From: APNM01 sp040361335 | GTDB taxonomy: Bacteria; Pseudomonadota; Gammaproteobacteria; Nevskiales; Salinisphaeraceae | Assembly: GCF_040361335.1 (NCBI RefSeq) | Contig: NZ_APNM01000004.1 | Span: forward strand, 1 to 64,000 | Length of the DNA stretch: 64,000 nucleotides | Direction of reading: 5' to 3' | The notes under the pieces: generated by a model | What the model saw: only the letters and a program-made list of their open reading frames with translations | Database searches by the model: none | Told to the model about the DNA's origin: nothing | Made by a program: the position numbers and the translations under genes | Part shown: positions 28,049 through 37,334 of the stretch, piece by piece | Layout: each line of letters opens with the position of its first letter | Numbering within the stretch: position 1 is the stretch's first letter

Positions 28049-28657
28049 ATGGCATTCGAACTGCCCGATCTGGCCTACGATTACGACGCCCTCGAGCCGT
28101 ACATCGACGGCCGCACCATGGAGATCCACTACGACAAGCACCACCGGGCCTACCTGAACAAGTTCCTGGGTGCGATCGACGGCACCGAGCTGGCCGATCA
28201 GGATCTCCGCAGCATCTTCGCCAATGTCTCCAAGCATCCGGCGGCCGTGCGCAACCAGGGCGGTGGCTTCTTCAACCACATCATCTACTGGGAGAGCATG
28301 TCGCCCAACGGCGGCGGCAAGCCCTCGGGCAAGCTGGCCGGCGCGATCGACGACGCCTTCGGCTCCTTCGACCAGTTCCAGGAGAAGTTCAACACCGCGG
28401 CGACCGGCCTGTTCGGCTCCGGCTTCGTGTGGCTGACGTTGGTCGGCGGCAAGCTCGAGATCGTGCCCACCCCGAACCAGGACAACCCGCTGATGGACGT
28501 CGCTCCCAAGCAGGGCGAGCCGGTCATGGGCCTGGACGTGTGGGAGCACGCCTACTACCTCAAGTACCAGAACCGGCGCCCCGAGTACGTCGAGAACTGG
28601 TGGAACGTCGTCAACTGGGACGGCATCGCCAAGCGGTACGAGGAACTCGCCGGCTAG
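28049..28657 (+). CDS. sodA: superoxide dismutase, Mn/Fe family
   Basis: The 202-residue protein dismutates superoxide. Metal ligands are visible as His27 (MEIHYDKHH), His77 (GGGFFNH), Asp163 and His167 (DVWEHAYY). GGGxxNH together with Gln144 in NQDNPLM is the Mn-type pattern, rather than the Gln before the NH motif seen in Fe enzymes. Metal preference is inferred from these residues only. AAAGGGG precedes the ATG. A strong terminator follows. Confidence 0.93.
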   Translation: MAFELPDLAYDYDALEPYIDGRTMEIHYDKHHRAYLNKFLGAIDGTELADQDLRSIFANVSKHPAAVRNQGGGFFNHIIYWESMSPNGGGKPSGKLAGAIDDAFGSFDQFQEKFNTAATGLFGSGFVWLTLVGGKLEIVPTPNQDNPLMDVAPKQGEPVMGLDVWEHAYYLKYQNRRPEYVENWWNVVNWDGIAKRYEELAG

Positions 28658-28682
28658 TTCCCGCGCCATCCAACACGGACAC

Positions 28683-28718
28683 GGGCCCCGTCGCCGGCGC
28701 GGCGGGGCCCTGATTTTT
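28683..28718 (+). terminator. rho-independent terminator after the superoxide dismutase gene
   Basis: GGGCCCCGTC at 28683-28692 pairs with the complement ending at 28710 (GGCGGGGCCC), followed by TGATTTTT. It would end transcription four bases before the argD start codon, leaving no room for a ribosome site on a new transcript. Confidence 0.85.
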
Positions 28719-28721
28719 CCC

Positions 28722-29900
28722 ATGACCCGCTCCCATCTGATACCGACCTACAACCGTCAGCCCGTCTCCTTCATCCGCGGCGACGGCGTCTGGCTGTTCG
28801 ACAAGACCGGCGACCGCTACCTGGACGCCCTCGCCGGCATTGCCGTGTCGTCCCTGGGGCATGGCCATCCCGCGCTCACCGCCGCGATCGCCAACCAGTC
28901 GCGACGCCTGATCCATACCTCGAACCTGTACGAGATCCCGCGCCAGGAGGCCCTCGCCACGACGCTGTGCGGACACGCCGAGATGGCGGCGGCCTTCTTC
29001 TGCAACAGCGGCACCGAGGCCAACGAGGCGGCGATCAAGCTGGCCCGGCTGTACGGTCACCGTCGCGGCGTCGAGACGCCCCGGATCGCGGTGATGGAAG
29101 GTGCCTTCCACGGCCGCACGCTGGCCGCCCTGTCGGCGACCGGCAACGCCCGGGCCCAAGAAGGATTCGGCCCGATGCCGGAAGGTTTCGTGCGGGTGCC
29201 CTACGGCGACAGCGAGGCCGTGGCGGCGCTCGCGGACGACCCGGCGATCTGCGCGGTGCTGGTCGAGCCGATCCAGGGCGAGGGCGGCGTGCGCGTGCCG
29301 CCCGACGGTTACCTGAGCGAGCTGCGCGCGATCTGCGACGCCAACGACTGGCTGCTGATGTACGACGAGGTACAGACGGGCGTCGGCCGCACCGGCGCCT
29401 GGTTCGCGCACCAGCACGAGGACGCGCCCCCCGACGTCATGACCCTGGCGAAGGGGCTGGGCGGCGGCATGCCCGTCGGCGCCATGCTGGTGGACGGCCC
29501 GGCGACCGACCTGCTCGCGCCCGGCAACCACGGCACCACCTTCGGCGGCAATCCCCTGGCCTGCGCCGCGGCACTATCGGTGCTGGAGACCATTTCCGCG
29601 GACAAACTGCTCGCCAACGCCACCGAGGTCGGCGAATACATCCGAGACAGCCTGCGCCGCCGCCTGGACGGCGTCGAGGGCGTGCGCGACATCCGCGGCC
29701 GCGGCCTGATGATCGGCATCGAGCTGGACCGGCCCTGCGGCGAACTGGTGGCCGCGGCACGCGACCGGCGGGTCCTGATCAATGTCACGGCGGAGCGGGT
29801 GATCCGGTTGCTGCCGCCGCTGATCATGACCGCCGGCCAGGCCGACACCGTGATCGAGGCGGTCGGCGATCTGACCGCCGATTTCCTGGCGGCCGGATAG
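28722..29900 (+). CDS. argD: acetylornithine aminotransferase
   Basis: ArgD transfers an amino group from glutamate to N-acetylglutamate semialdehyde in arginine synthesis, and often also serves lysine synthesis. The 392-residue PLP enzyme shows FFCNSGTEANEAAIKLAR, AFHGRT, YDEVQTGVGRTG and the PLP-lysine segment TLAKGLGGG. It is followed after ten bases by argF. The ATG lies directly behind the upstream terminator and has no clear ribosome site, an unusual start. Confidence 0.95.
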   Translation: MTRSHLIPTYNRQPVSFIRGDGVWLFDKTGDRYLDALAGIAVSSLGHGHPALTAAIANQSRRLIHTSNLYEIPRQEALATTLCGHAEMAAAFFCNSGTEANEAAIKLARLYGHRRGVETPRIAVMEGAFHGRTLAALSATGNARAQEGFGPMPEGFVRVPYGDSEAVAALADDPAICAVLVEPIQGEGGVRVPPDGYLSELRAICDANDWLLMYDEVQTGVGRTGAWFAHQHEDAPPDVMTLAKGLGGGMPVGAMLVDGPATDLLAPGNHGTTFGGNPLACAAALSVLETISADKLLANATEVGEYIRDSLRRRLDGVEGVRDIRGRGLMIGIELDRPCGELVAAARDRRVLINVTAERVIRLLPPLIMTAGQADTVIEAVGDLTADFLAAG

Positions 29901-29910
29901 GAGAGCCCCG

Positions 29911-30819
29911 ATGCCTCAGCACTTCCTGACCCTGGACGACCTGCCCGTGGCCGAGTTGCGCGCGATCCTGGAGCGCGCCGCCGAGCTCAAGCGGCGCCAC
30001 GCCGCCGGCGAGCGCGACGCCACCCTGGCCGGCCGGGTGCTGGGCATGCTGTTCGAGAAGGCCTCCACCCGCACGCGCGTCTCCTTCGAGACCGGCATGG
30101 CCCAGCTCGGCGGGCACGCCATCTTCCTGTCGCCGGGCGACACCCAGATCGGCCGCGGCGAGACCGTGGAGGACACCGCGCGCGTGCTGTCGCGCATGGT
30201 GGACGCGGTCATGATCCGCAACCATTCCCAGGCGATCCTGGAGCGCTTCGCCGCGCACTCGCGGGTGCCGGTGATCAACGGCCTGACCGACCGCTTCCAC
30301 CCCTGCCAACTGCTGGCCGACATCCAGGCCTTCGTCGAGCGCCGCGGCGACATCGCCGGCGCCACCGTCGCCTGGGTCGGCGACGGCAACAATATGTGCG
30401 CCTCCTACATCAACGCCGCCCGCCTTTTCGGCTTCGGGCTGCGTATCGCCACGCCCGAGGGCTACGGGCCGGACCGCGATGTCCTGGCCGCGGGCGGCGA
30501 CGCGGTGCGCCTGGCCGAAGGGCCCGAGGACGCCGTGCGCGGCGCCGACCTCGTGGTCACCGACACCTGGACCTCAATGGGCGACGAGGCCGAGACCGAA
30601 GCCCGCCTGGCCGCCTTCGCCGGCTACCAGGTCAACGCCGCGCTGATGGCACACGCCGCGGACGACGCCCTGTTCATGCATTGCCTGCCGGCGCACCGGG
30701 GCGAGGAGGTCACGGACGAGGTCTTGGACGGCCCCCAGAGCGCCGCCTGGGACGAGGCCGAGAACCGTCTGCACGCCCAGAAAGCGCTGCTCGAACACCT
30801 CATCGGCGCCCGCGACTGA
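29911..30819 (+). CDS. argF: ornithine carbamoyltransferase
   Basis: ArgF condenses ornithine and carbamoyl phosphate to citrulline. The 302-residue protein has the carbamoyl-phosphate loop KASTRTRVSFE, the HPCQLLAD segment and the ornithine-site motif HCLPAHRGEEV. It lies ten bases behind argD with GGAGAG upstream of the ATG, so the two form an argD-argF operon. ArgG for the next step is encoded at 48562-49773. Confidence 0.97.
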   Translation: MPQHFLTLDDLPVAELRAILERAAELKRRHAAGERDATLAGRVLGMLFEKASTRTRVSFETGMAQLGGHAIFLSPGDTQIGRGETVEDTARVLSRMVDAVMIRNHSQAILERFAAHSRVPVINGLTDRFHPCQLLADIQAFVERRGDIAGATVAWVGDGNNMCASYINAARLFGFGLRIATPEGYGPDRDVLAAGGDAVRLAEGPEDAVRGADLVVTDTWTSMGDEAETEARLAAFAGYQVNAALMAHAADDALFMHCLPAHRGEEVTDEVLDGPQSAAWDEAENRLHAQKALLEHLIGARD

Positions 30820-30853
30820 AGACCGTCCCCTCGGCGGAAGCGCCCCCCGCCCC

Positions 30854-31537
30854 TCAGGCATCCAGGACCGTCTTGACGAACGGCACGGTCAGGCGACGCT
30901 TGGCGGCCAGCGAGGCGCGGTCGAGACGGTCCAGCAGTGTCAGCAGGGCGCGCACGTCGCGCGGGGCGCGGCGGATCACGAAATCGGCGACCTCCGGCGG
31001 CATCGCCAGGCCCCGGGCCTCGGCCCGGCGGCACAGGAGCCGGCGCTTGCCCTCGTCATCCAGCGGCTGCAAGGCGTAGACCGCCCCCCAGGCCAGGCGC
31101 GACGCCAGGTCCGGCAGCGCCAGGCCCAGCTCGTCCGCCGGCCGCGGACCGGCCGCGACCACCGCGGTGCCGCGCGCCCGCAGACCGTCGAGAAACCCCA
31201 CCAGCGCCTCCTCCCAGCCGCGGTCGCCGGCCACCGCGTCCACCTCGTCGAGACAGACCCGATCCAGACCCTCCAGGCCGTCCAGAACCGCGGGCGGATG
31301 TCCGGCCAGCTCGCCCAGGGGCAGATAGGCCGCGCGTCCCGGCGACGCCCGGCAGACGGCCTGCAGCAGGTGGCTCTTGCCGCTGGCGGCGGGGCCGTGC
31401 AGGTACAGGCGATCGCCGGCGGCGAGCCCGCGCAGCGCCGTCAGCGCCGCCCCGTTGGCGCCGGCGACATAGCCCGCCAGGGTGGCCGACTCCGGCAGCG
31501 CGATCCCCAGCGGCAGTTGCGGCGAGCTCGCGCTCAT
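30854..31537 (-). CDS. hda: DnaA regulatory inactivator Hda
   Basis: Hda works with the sliding clamp to stimulate ATP hydrolysis by DnaA after initiation. The 227-residue protein has the N-terminal clamp-binding sequence QLPLGI, the Walker A loop GPAASGKSH at 48-56, a Walker B-like CLDEVDAV and a DnaA-type C-terminal helical lid. Its ATG overlaps the permease stop as ATGA, so it is the last gene of the DUF2066-permease-hda operon. Confidence 0.93.
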   Translation of the reverse strand: MSASSPQLPLGIALPESATLAGYVAGANGAALTALRGLAAGDRLYLHGPAASGKSHLLQAVCRASPGRAAYLPLGELAGHPPAVLDGLEGLDRVCLDEVDAVAGDRGWEEALVGFLDGLRARGTAVVAAGPRPADELGLALPDLASRLAWGAVYALQPLDDEGKRRLLCRRAEARGLAMPPEVADFVIRRAPRDVRALLTLLDRLDRASLAAKRRLTVPFVKTVLDA

Positions 31538-32586
31538 TCGTCCAGGTAGAGCCCGCTCGACTTCCAGAGCCGGCCGGCGTAGCGCACCAGCACCGCGATC
31601 GCGGCCGCCGCCGGCAACGCCAAAAGCACGCCCACGAAGCCGAAAAGCTGACCGCCGGCCAGGACCGCGAAGATCACGGCCACCGGGTGCAGCCCGATAC
31701 GGTCGCCCACCAGCAGCGGCTGCAGCACCGCGCTCTCGAGCATCTGGCCGACCGTGAACACGCCCGCCACCCAGAGAAGCTGCAACGGCTCGCCGGTCTG
31801 GACCAGCATCGCCACGCCGGCCGCGAGCACGCCGACGATCACCCCGAGGTAGGGCACGAAGCTGACCAGGCCCGCGCCCAGCCCGATGAGCAGCGCCAGG
31901 TCCAGCCCCGCGATCCAGAGCCCCAGCGTGTAGACCAGGCCGAGCGCGGCCATCACCAGGAGTTGACCGCGGATGAATTGCCCCAGGACCTCATCGGTCT
32001 CGCGCGCCAGCTCGGTGGCCGTGCCCAGGATGCGCCGCGGCAGCAGGTCGCGGATCCAGGCCACCAGGTCGTCCCAGTCGCGCAGCAGGTAGAACGTGAT
32101 CACCGGGATCAGCACCAGGTTGGCGAACAGGGCCAGCGCGGCGGTGCCCGAGGTGAACGCCCGCTGGAACAGGGCCGTGGCGACGCCGCCGGCCGACTGC
32201 CAGTGCTCGCGCAGCAGTTGCCCGAGCGAGGCGGATTCGTAGCCCTCGCCCGCGGGCAATACCGAATTCACGATCGGGGCCAGATGCGCCTGCAGCCAGG
32301 CCCCGTAGCGCGGCAGGTTCTCGATCAGTATCCGGGTCTGCTGCTCCAGCACCGGGAACAGCATCAACAGGACCAGGCCGAACCCGAGCGTCAGCCCCGC
32401 GAACACCACCATGACGGCGCCGGTGCGCGACAATCGCAGACGCTGCAGGCGATCCACCAAGGGATCGCCGATATAGGCGAGGCCCGCGGCGATCACGAAG
32501 GGCGTGAGGATCGGCCCCAGGAGCCAGACCGCGAACACCGCCGCCAGCAGCGGCAGCGTCCAGAGCCAGACGTAGCGCACCGGCAT
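31534..32586 (-). CDS. AI-2E family (PerM-like) membrane transporter
   Basis: This 350-residue protein has seven to eight hydrophobic segments and the family core ITFYLLRDWDDLVAW, LGQFIRGQLLVMAALG and a Gly/Pro-rich SFVPYLGVIVG loop. The family includes the AI-2 exporter TqsA and Na+/H+ antiporters; the substrate here is not known. The ATG at 32586 lies two bases after the DUF2066 stop. Longer readings from upstream starts run through that gene in another frame and are artefacts. Confidence 0.88.
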   Translation of the reverse strand: MPVRYVWLWTLPLLAAVFAVWLLGPILTPFVIAAGLAYIGDPLVDRLQRLRLSRTGAVMVVFAGLTLGFGLVLLMLFPVLEQQTRILIENLPRYGAWLQAHLAPIVNSVLPAGEGYESASLGQLLREHWQSAGGVATALFQRAFTSGTAALALFANLVLIPVITFYLLRDWDDLVAWIRDLLPRRILGTATELARETDEVLGQFIRGQLLVMAALGLVYTLGLWIAGLDLALLIGLGAGLVSFVPYLGVIVGVLAAGVAMLVQTGEPLQLLWVAGVFTVGQMLESAVLQPLLVGDRIGLHPVAVIFAVLAGGQLFGFVGVLLALPAAAAIAVLVRYAGRLWKSSGLYLDE

Positions 32587-32588
32587 CG

Positions 32589-33662
32589 TCAGGAGCCCAG
32601 TCGGTAACCCAGGGCGTTGCCGCCGGCGGCGTAGAGACCGGCGAGGTTGCGGGCCAGTTCGTCCTGCGTCAGCCAACCGGCGAGCTCGATGCTGCGGGCG
32701 AGCACATCCGGTTCGCCGCTGATCTGGACCCGGAAGACCACGGCCTCGCGGTCGACCAGTACCGGATTGACCGTCTGCACCGCGGTCAGACCGCGCAGAT
32801 AGCGGTCGATGCGGGCATAGGCCGCCACCGCATCGACGCCGTCCACCGCGACGGTCACCACCGTGTCCGCCGCCGCGCCGCCGTACACGGCGAAGCGGCG
32901 GGCGTAGCTGTCGGCCAGCCGGCCGGCCGCGGCGGCCAGCAGGGCATCGCGGCCGCCGGCGGAGTCGCTCCATTCCGAGACCGTCTCGCCGCGGCGATTC
33001 AAGGTCCACTCTCCGCGCCAGGCCCCGCCGACACGTTCCAGCCGGCCCACCAGGATATGCGACGCGCCGTAGCGTTGTGCCACATCGTTCACCGCCGACA
33101 GGTCGCCGTAACGCAGATCGGCGGCACGCAATTGGCGCCGTTCACTGCCGCCGCGCTCCGGAAACACCAACGGGATGCCGCGGCGTTCGGCGGCGGCGCG
33201 CATGTCCGCCAGGAGGTCGTCGGCACGGGCCGGCACGATGTCGGCCTCGCCCTCCACGAGCAGCAGGACCAGGGTCCGCGGCCGCTCGCGCCCCCAGACC
33301 GGCAGACCGGCCTCGCGCAGGGCGCGGGCCACGGCGTTGCCGTCGAAACGGGCACGCAGCGTCGTCTCGGGGACGTCGTCCGACGTCGCGGCCGTTTCGG
33401 CGGTCTCGTAACCGTAGCGCTGGACCCAGGCGGAAGCCCGCGCCAACATCGCCTCGGCCTCGTCGCGCCGCAGGATGCCGGGATCGCCGGTGACGCGCAC
33501 CAGCACCCGGCCCAGGGCCTCGCGCAGGCCCGTCTCGCGGGCCTCGGCGGACTGGTCCGCCACCACGGCCTCGCCGACGTAGAGATCGTCGACGTCGGCC
33601 GCGGGCAGGGCCGCCGGAAACAGGGCCAACAGCAGGACAGAAAGGAATCGGCGCAGGTTCAA
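32589..33662 (-). CDS. DUF2066 domain exported protein
   Basis: The 357-residue protein begins with a signal peptide (LNLRRFLSVLLLALFPAALPA) and is probably periplasmic. A TTG at 33662 with GGAG six bases upstream is the likely start; the only ATG upstream would bury the signal peptide. The DUF2066 family has no assigned function, but it is regularly found with the permease and hda opposite purMN, as here. Confidence 0.8.
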   Translation of the reverse strand: MNLRRFLSVLLLALFPAALPAADVDDLYVGEAVVADQSAEARETGLREALGRVLVRVTGDPGILRRDEAEAMLARASAWVQRYGYETAETAATSDDVPETTLRARFDGNAVARALREAGLPVWGRERPRTLVLLLVEGEADIVPARADDLLADMRAAAERRGIPLVFPERGGSERRQLRAADLRYGDLSAVNDVAQRYGASHILVGRLERVGGAWRGEWTLNRRGETVSEWSDSAGGRDALLAAAAGRLADSYARRFAVYGGAAADTVVTVAVDGVDAVAAYARIDRYLRGLTAVQTVNPVLVDREAVVFRVQISGEPDVLARSIELAGWLTQDELARNLAGLYAAGGNALGYRLGS

Positions 33663-33901
33663 AACGGACTCCGCCAAGTAGGGCCTGTCGACACTTCCCC
33701 GCGTGGGCCGCGTTGCAGCCCCCTCTTGCATGAAGAGGCGTGCCAGACAAGGCGCGCGGCGCCGATCTTGGCCGGACGTCAGGATCAAGTCACGCAACGC
33801 CGGAAGACGCGATTTCGGGCGCAACCCGCCGCGCCGGCGGGCAGTGTCAACGGGCTCAGACAAAATGTTGCCAAAAGCGTGCGCTACAATAGCATAGCGC
33901 C

Positions 33902-34987
33902 GTGGCCGCGGCGCTCCGCGACATCACTCAGCCAATCGGTGCACCCTTGGAAGAACGCAGCCGCCTCAGCTACCGCGACGCCGGCGTGGATATCGACGCC
34001 GGCAACCGTCTGGTCGACGGGATCAAGGACACGGTCGCCGCCACCGGCCGGCCCGAGGTCATCGGCGGCCTCGGCGGCTTCGGCGGCCTGTTTCGCGTCC
34101 CCATCGAGCGCTACCGCGAGCCGGTCCTGGTCTCCGGCACCGACGGTGTCGGCACCAAGCTGCGGCTGGCGATCGACTCGGGCCGCTACGACGGCATCGG
34201 CATCGACCTGGTGGGCATGTGCGTCAACGACGTACTGGTCTGCGGCGCCGAGCCCCTGTTCTTCCTGGATTATTACGCCACCGGCAAGCTGGACAACGAG
34301 GTCGCGGCGGCCGTGATCCGCGGCATCGCCGACGGTTGCCGCCAGGCCGGCGCCGCCCTGATCGGCGGCGAGACCGCCGAGATGCCGGGCATGTACGCCG
34401 CGGGCGACTTCGACCTCGCCGGTTTCTGCGTGGGCATTGCCGAGCGCGACGCCCTGATCGACGGCAGCCGGATCGCGCCGGGCGACACAGTGCTGGGCCT
34501 GGCCTCGTCGGGCCCGCATTCCAACGGCTACTCCCTGGTCCGCAAGATCCTGGAGGTCGGCGGCCACGGCCTGGACACGCCCCTGGACGGCGGCACGCTG
34601 GGCGATGCCCTGCTCGCCCCGACCCGCATCTACGTGCGGCCGGTGCTCGACCTGCTCGCGGCGCTGCCGATCCACGGCATCGCCCACATCACCGGCGGCG
34701 GGCTGGCTGAGAACCTCGCCCGCGTGGTCCCGGACGGGGTCACGGCGTCGATCGACGCCGGCGCCTGGCCGCGGCCGCCCGTGTTCGACTGGCTGCGGGA
34801 AGCCGGCAACGTCGAGGAGGCCGAGATGCGGCGTACCTTCAACTGCGGCATCGGTTTGGTGCTGGTGGTGCCGGCCGACGCGGCCGCCGAAGCCCGCGAG
34901 CGCCTGACCGCCGCCGGCGAACGGGTCTTCGCGATCGGCGAGATCGTCGCCCGCGACGACGGCGGCCCGGCGGTCGAGCTGCGCTGA
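33902..34987 (+). CDS. purM: phosphoribosylformylglycinamidine cyclo-ligase
   Basis: PurM closes the imidazole ring to form AIR in purine synthesis, using ATP. The 361-residue protein has LSYRDAGVDIDAGN, SGTDGVGTKLRLAI, GIGIDLVGMCVNDVL and GGETAEMPGMY. It starts with a GTG. A TACAAT hexamer at 33885-33890 is a possible -10 element. Transcription diverges from the DUF2066-permease-hda operon; purN follows. Confidence 0.96.
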   Translation: MAAALRDITQPIGAPLEERSRLSYRDAGVDIDAGNRLVDGIKDTVAATGRPEVIGGLGGFGGLFRVPIERYREPVLVSGTDGVGTKLRLAIDSGRYDGIGIDLVGMCVNDVLVCGAEPLFFLDYYATGKLDNEVAAAVIRGIADGCRQAGAALIGGETAEMPGMYAAGDFDLAGFCVGIAERDALIDGSRIAPGDTVLGLASSGPHSNGYSLVRKILEVGGHGLDTPLDGGTLGDALLAPTRIYVRPVLDLLAALPIHGIAHITGGGLAENLARVVPDGVTASIDAGAWPRPPVFDWLREAGNVEEAEMRRTFNCGIGLVLVVPADAAAEARERLTAAGERVFAIGEIVARDDGGPAVELR

Positions 34988-35063
34988 CGCATCGCGCCGG
35001 CGCGGCGCGAGTTTCGAGAATTTCGGCAGGATTTTGGCGTTTCCGCCCCGACTGGCTACGCAC

Positions 35064-35744
35064 ATGGCTCCCAAGACTTCTACCGACCGGACCACGGCCA
35101 GGTTGGTCGTGCTGATATCCGGCAACGGGCGCAACCTTCAAGCGATCCTCGATGCGGTGACCGCCGGCGCCCTGCCGGCCGAGGTGGTTCGCGTGATCAG
35201 CAACCGCGGTACCGCCCGCGGACTGGAAAAGGCCCGACGGGCGGGCGTGCCGACACGCGTGCTGCGGCCGCGCGACTATCCCGACCGTGCCGCCTACGAC
35301 GCCGCGCTGGCGGATACCATCGCCGCCGAGTCGCCGGATATCGTGGCCCTGGCCGGTTTCATGCGCATCCTGGATTCAGCGTTCGTTCAGCGATTCGCCG
35401 GCAAGCTCGTCAACATCCACCCGTCGCTGCTGCCCCGGCACCGCGGTCTCGACACCCACGGCCGGGCCCTGGCCGCCGGCGACGAGCGGCACGGCGCCAG
35501 CGTCCACTACGTCACCGAGGACCTGGACGCCGGGCCCTGCCTGATCCAGGGCAGCCTGCGGGTGGCGGACGACGAGACGCCGGACAGCCTGGCGGAACGG
35601 GTGATGACGCGGGTGGAGCAACGCATCTACCCGCAGGCCCTGGCCTGGATCGCCGAGGGCCGCGCCACCTGGGACGACGGCCGTATCCGGTTCGACGGAC
35701 GACCGCTGGAGACACCGATACATGTGGACTGCGATCCGGACTAG
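35064..35744 (+). CDS. purN: phosphoribosylglycinamide formyltransferase
   Basis: PurN transfers a formyl group from 10-formyltetrahydrofolate to GAR. The 226-residue protein has the N-terminal LVVLISGNGRNLQAI loop, LAGFMRIL and the catalytic NIHPSLLPRHRGLDTH with the later Asp in VTEDLDAGPCL. The ATG at 35064 is preferred to a TTG ten codons upstream. It lies 76 bases after purM and overlaps the next gene by 23 bases. Confidence 0.95.
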   Translation: MAPKTSTDRTTARLVVLISGNGRNLQAILDAVTAGALPAEVVRVISNRGTARGLEKARRAGVPTRVLRPRDYPDRAAYDAALADTIAAESPDIVALAGFMRILDSAFVQRFAGKLVNIHPSLLPRHRGLDTHGRALAAGDERHGASVHYVTEDLDAGPCLIQGSLRVADDETPDSLAERVMTRVEQRIYPQALAWIAEGRATWDDGRIRFDGRPLETPIHVDCDPD

Positions 35745-36495
35745 CCTCGCCCCGGCCCTGGCCGCCGCGAGCCTGCTGCTTACCGCACCACCGCCCGCCG
35801 CGGCGGACGTGCTGTCGCCCTTCGAGGCCCACTACCGCGTGAAGCGCGGCAGCCTGGGGCTGGGCACCACCGTGTTCTCTCTGGCGCGCGACGGCGAATG
35901 CTATCGCTACGCCGGCGAGGCCCGGCCCAACGCCCTGGTCTCCCTGTTCGTGGGCCAGGTGACGGACGAGAGCCGGTTCTGCGCGGCGGACGGCCGCGTG
36001 TCGCCGCGGCGCTTCGAGCACGTGGAATCCGGCGACGACGAGGACAGCTACACCCTGACCTTCGCCGACGGCCGCGTGACCTACAAGAGCCGGGCCGGCA
36101 AAGCCCATAGCTTCGACGCCCCCGACGACGCCCTCGAGGCGTTCGTGATCCACGTCGCCGTGCGCCTGTGGATGGCCGGCGCCGAGGATCCCGCCGGGCT
36201 CGCGAACCGGACCTTCACCGTGGTGGATGAGGACGAGATCAAGCGCTACGAGCTGGCCGTGCGCGACGGCGGCCGCGTCGAGACCCCGGCGGGCACCTGG
36301 GACACGCTGATCGTGGCACGGGTGGACGACCCCGACCGCCGGCTGGCCTTCTGGGTCGCCCCGGCACTGGACTGGCTGCCGATCCGGGTCGAGCACCAGA
36401 AGCGCGACGATCCCGTGATCCGGATGACGCTGTCGAAGCTGCCGCGCTCTCCGGCGGCGGATACGGCTGACACTCCTGCGACCTCGGAAAATTAA
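35722..36495 (+). CDS. DUF3108 domain exported protein
   Basis: This 257-residue protein starts with a signal peptide (about residues 1-28, ending TAPPPAAA), then a beta-rich DUF3108 domain (FEAHYRVKRGSLGLGTTVFS to LDWLPIRVEH). Family members are predicted periplasmic beta-barrel or lipid-binding-like proteins of unknown function. The gene overlaps purN, the usual purMN-DUF3108 order. Its stop codon TAA is formed by the first bases of a dispersed repeat. Confidence 0.85.
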   Translation: MWTAIRTSLAPALAAASLLLTAPPPAAADVLSPFEAHYRVKRGSLGLGTTVFSLARDGECYRYAGEARPNALVSLFVGQVTDESRFCAADGRVSPRRFEHVESGDDEDSYTLTFADGRVTYKSRAGKAHSFDAPDDALEAFVIHVAVRLWMAGAEDPAGLANRTFTVVDEDEIKRYELAVRDGGRVETPAGTWDTLIVARVDDPDRRLAFWVAPALDWLPIRVEHQKRDDPVIRMTLSKLPRSPAADTADTPATSEN

Positions 36496-36680
36496 CCACA
36501 GAGGCGCACGGAGTCGCACAGAGGAAGAAGTTAATGTCGCTTCCTAGAGTGCGAAGCGCTTGCCGGGATTGACCGCGGCCCCGCGAGAACCTTTGCCTGG
36601 ATGCCGGATCGACGCGAAGCGTCGTCCGGCATGACACATAAAAAACCTCTGTGCGCCTCCGTGCGCCTCTGTGGTTTAAC
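36492..36680. repeat. dispersed inverted-arm repeat (CACAGAG family), site 1
   Basis: The left arm 36492-36527 (TTAACCACAGAGGCGCACGG...) is the near-complement of the right arm 36645-36680 (ACCTCTGTGCGCCTCCGTGC...). Between them lies a second hairpin (GATGCCGGA...GTCCGGCATGAC) around 36599-36634. The whole would fold into a branched structure between DUF3108 and the convergent dcd gene. Confidence 0.8.
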
Positions 36681-36690
36681 TGTTCGTATC

Positions 36691-37257
36691 CTAGGTCTTC
36701 GGCAACGTCACCCCGCGCTGGCCCCAATACTTTCCGCCGCGATCCTTGTAGGATGTCTCGCAGACTTCGTCGGCTCCCAGGAACAGCATTTGCGCGACGC
36801 CCTCGTTGGCGTAGATCTTGGCCGGCAGGGGCGTGGTGTTGGAGAATTCCAGCGTGACATGGCCCTCCCATTCCGGCTCCAGCGGCGTGACGTTGACGAT
36901 GATGCCGCAGCGCGCATAGGTGGACTTGCCCAGGCAGATGGTGAGCACGTCGCGCGGGATGCGGAAATACTCCACGGTCGCGGCCAGGGCGAATGAATTC
37001 GGCGGGATGATGCAGACATCCCCCTGGAAGTCCACGAAGCTCGACGAGTCGAAGGCCTTGGGGTCGACCACGGCCGAATTGATGTTGGTGAATATCTTGA
37101 ACCGGTCCGAACAGCGGACGTCGTAGCCATAGCTCGACACCCCGTAGGAAACCAGGCGGCGGCCGTCCCGCTCCTTGACCTGGTCGGGCTCGAACGGCTC
37201 GATCAGGCCCTGCTCGGCGGCCATGCGACGGATCCACTTGTCGGACTTGATACTCAT
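36691..37257 (-). CDS. dcd: dCTP deaminase
   Basis: Dcd deaminates dCTP to dUTP, feeding dTTP synthesis. The 188-residue protein has GVSSYGYDVRCS, the catalytic loop LGKSTYARCGIIVNVTPLEP with the essential Glu, and EFSNTTPLPAKIYANEGVAQ. Length matches the monofunctional enzyme. It stands alone, convergent with the purMN operon across a dispersed repeat. Confidence 0.96.
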   Translation of the reverse strand: MSIKSDKWIRRMAAEQGLIEPFEPDQVKERDGRRLVSYGVSSYGYDVRCSDRFKIFTNINSAVVDPKAFDSSSFVDFQGDVCIIPPNSFALAATVEYFRIPRDVLTICLGKSTYARCGIIVNVTPLEPEWEGHVTLEFSNTTPLPAKIYANEGVAQMLFLGADEVCETSYKDRGGKYWGQRGVTLPKT

Positions 37258-37334
37258 GCGCGGTGATCGTCCAGAGGTTTATCCATGAATGGCGGGCAGT
37301 TTAATCGCTTCGGCCGCCGCGGTCAGCGGTGCCC

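Noticed and set aside
31534..33009. A 491-codon reading of the permease gene with a long N-terminus
   Set aside because: The first 140 residues come from the DUF2066 gene in another frame. The ATG at 32586 begins the real membrane protein.
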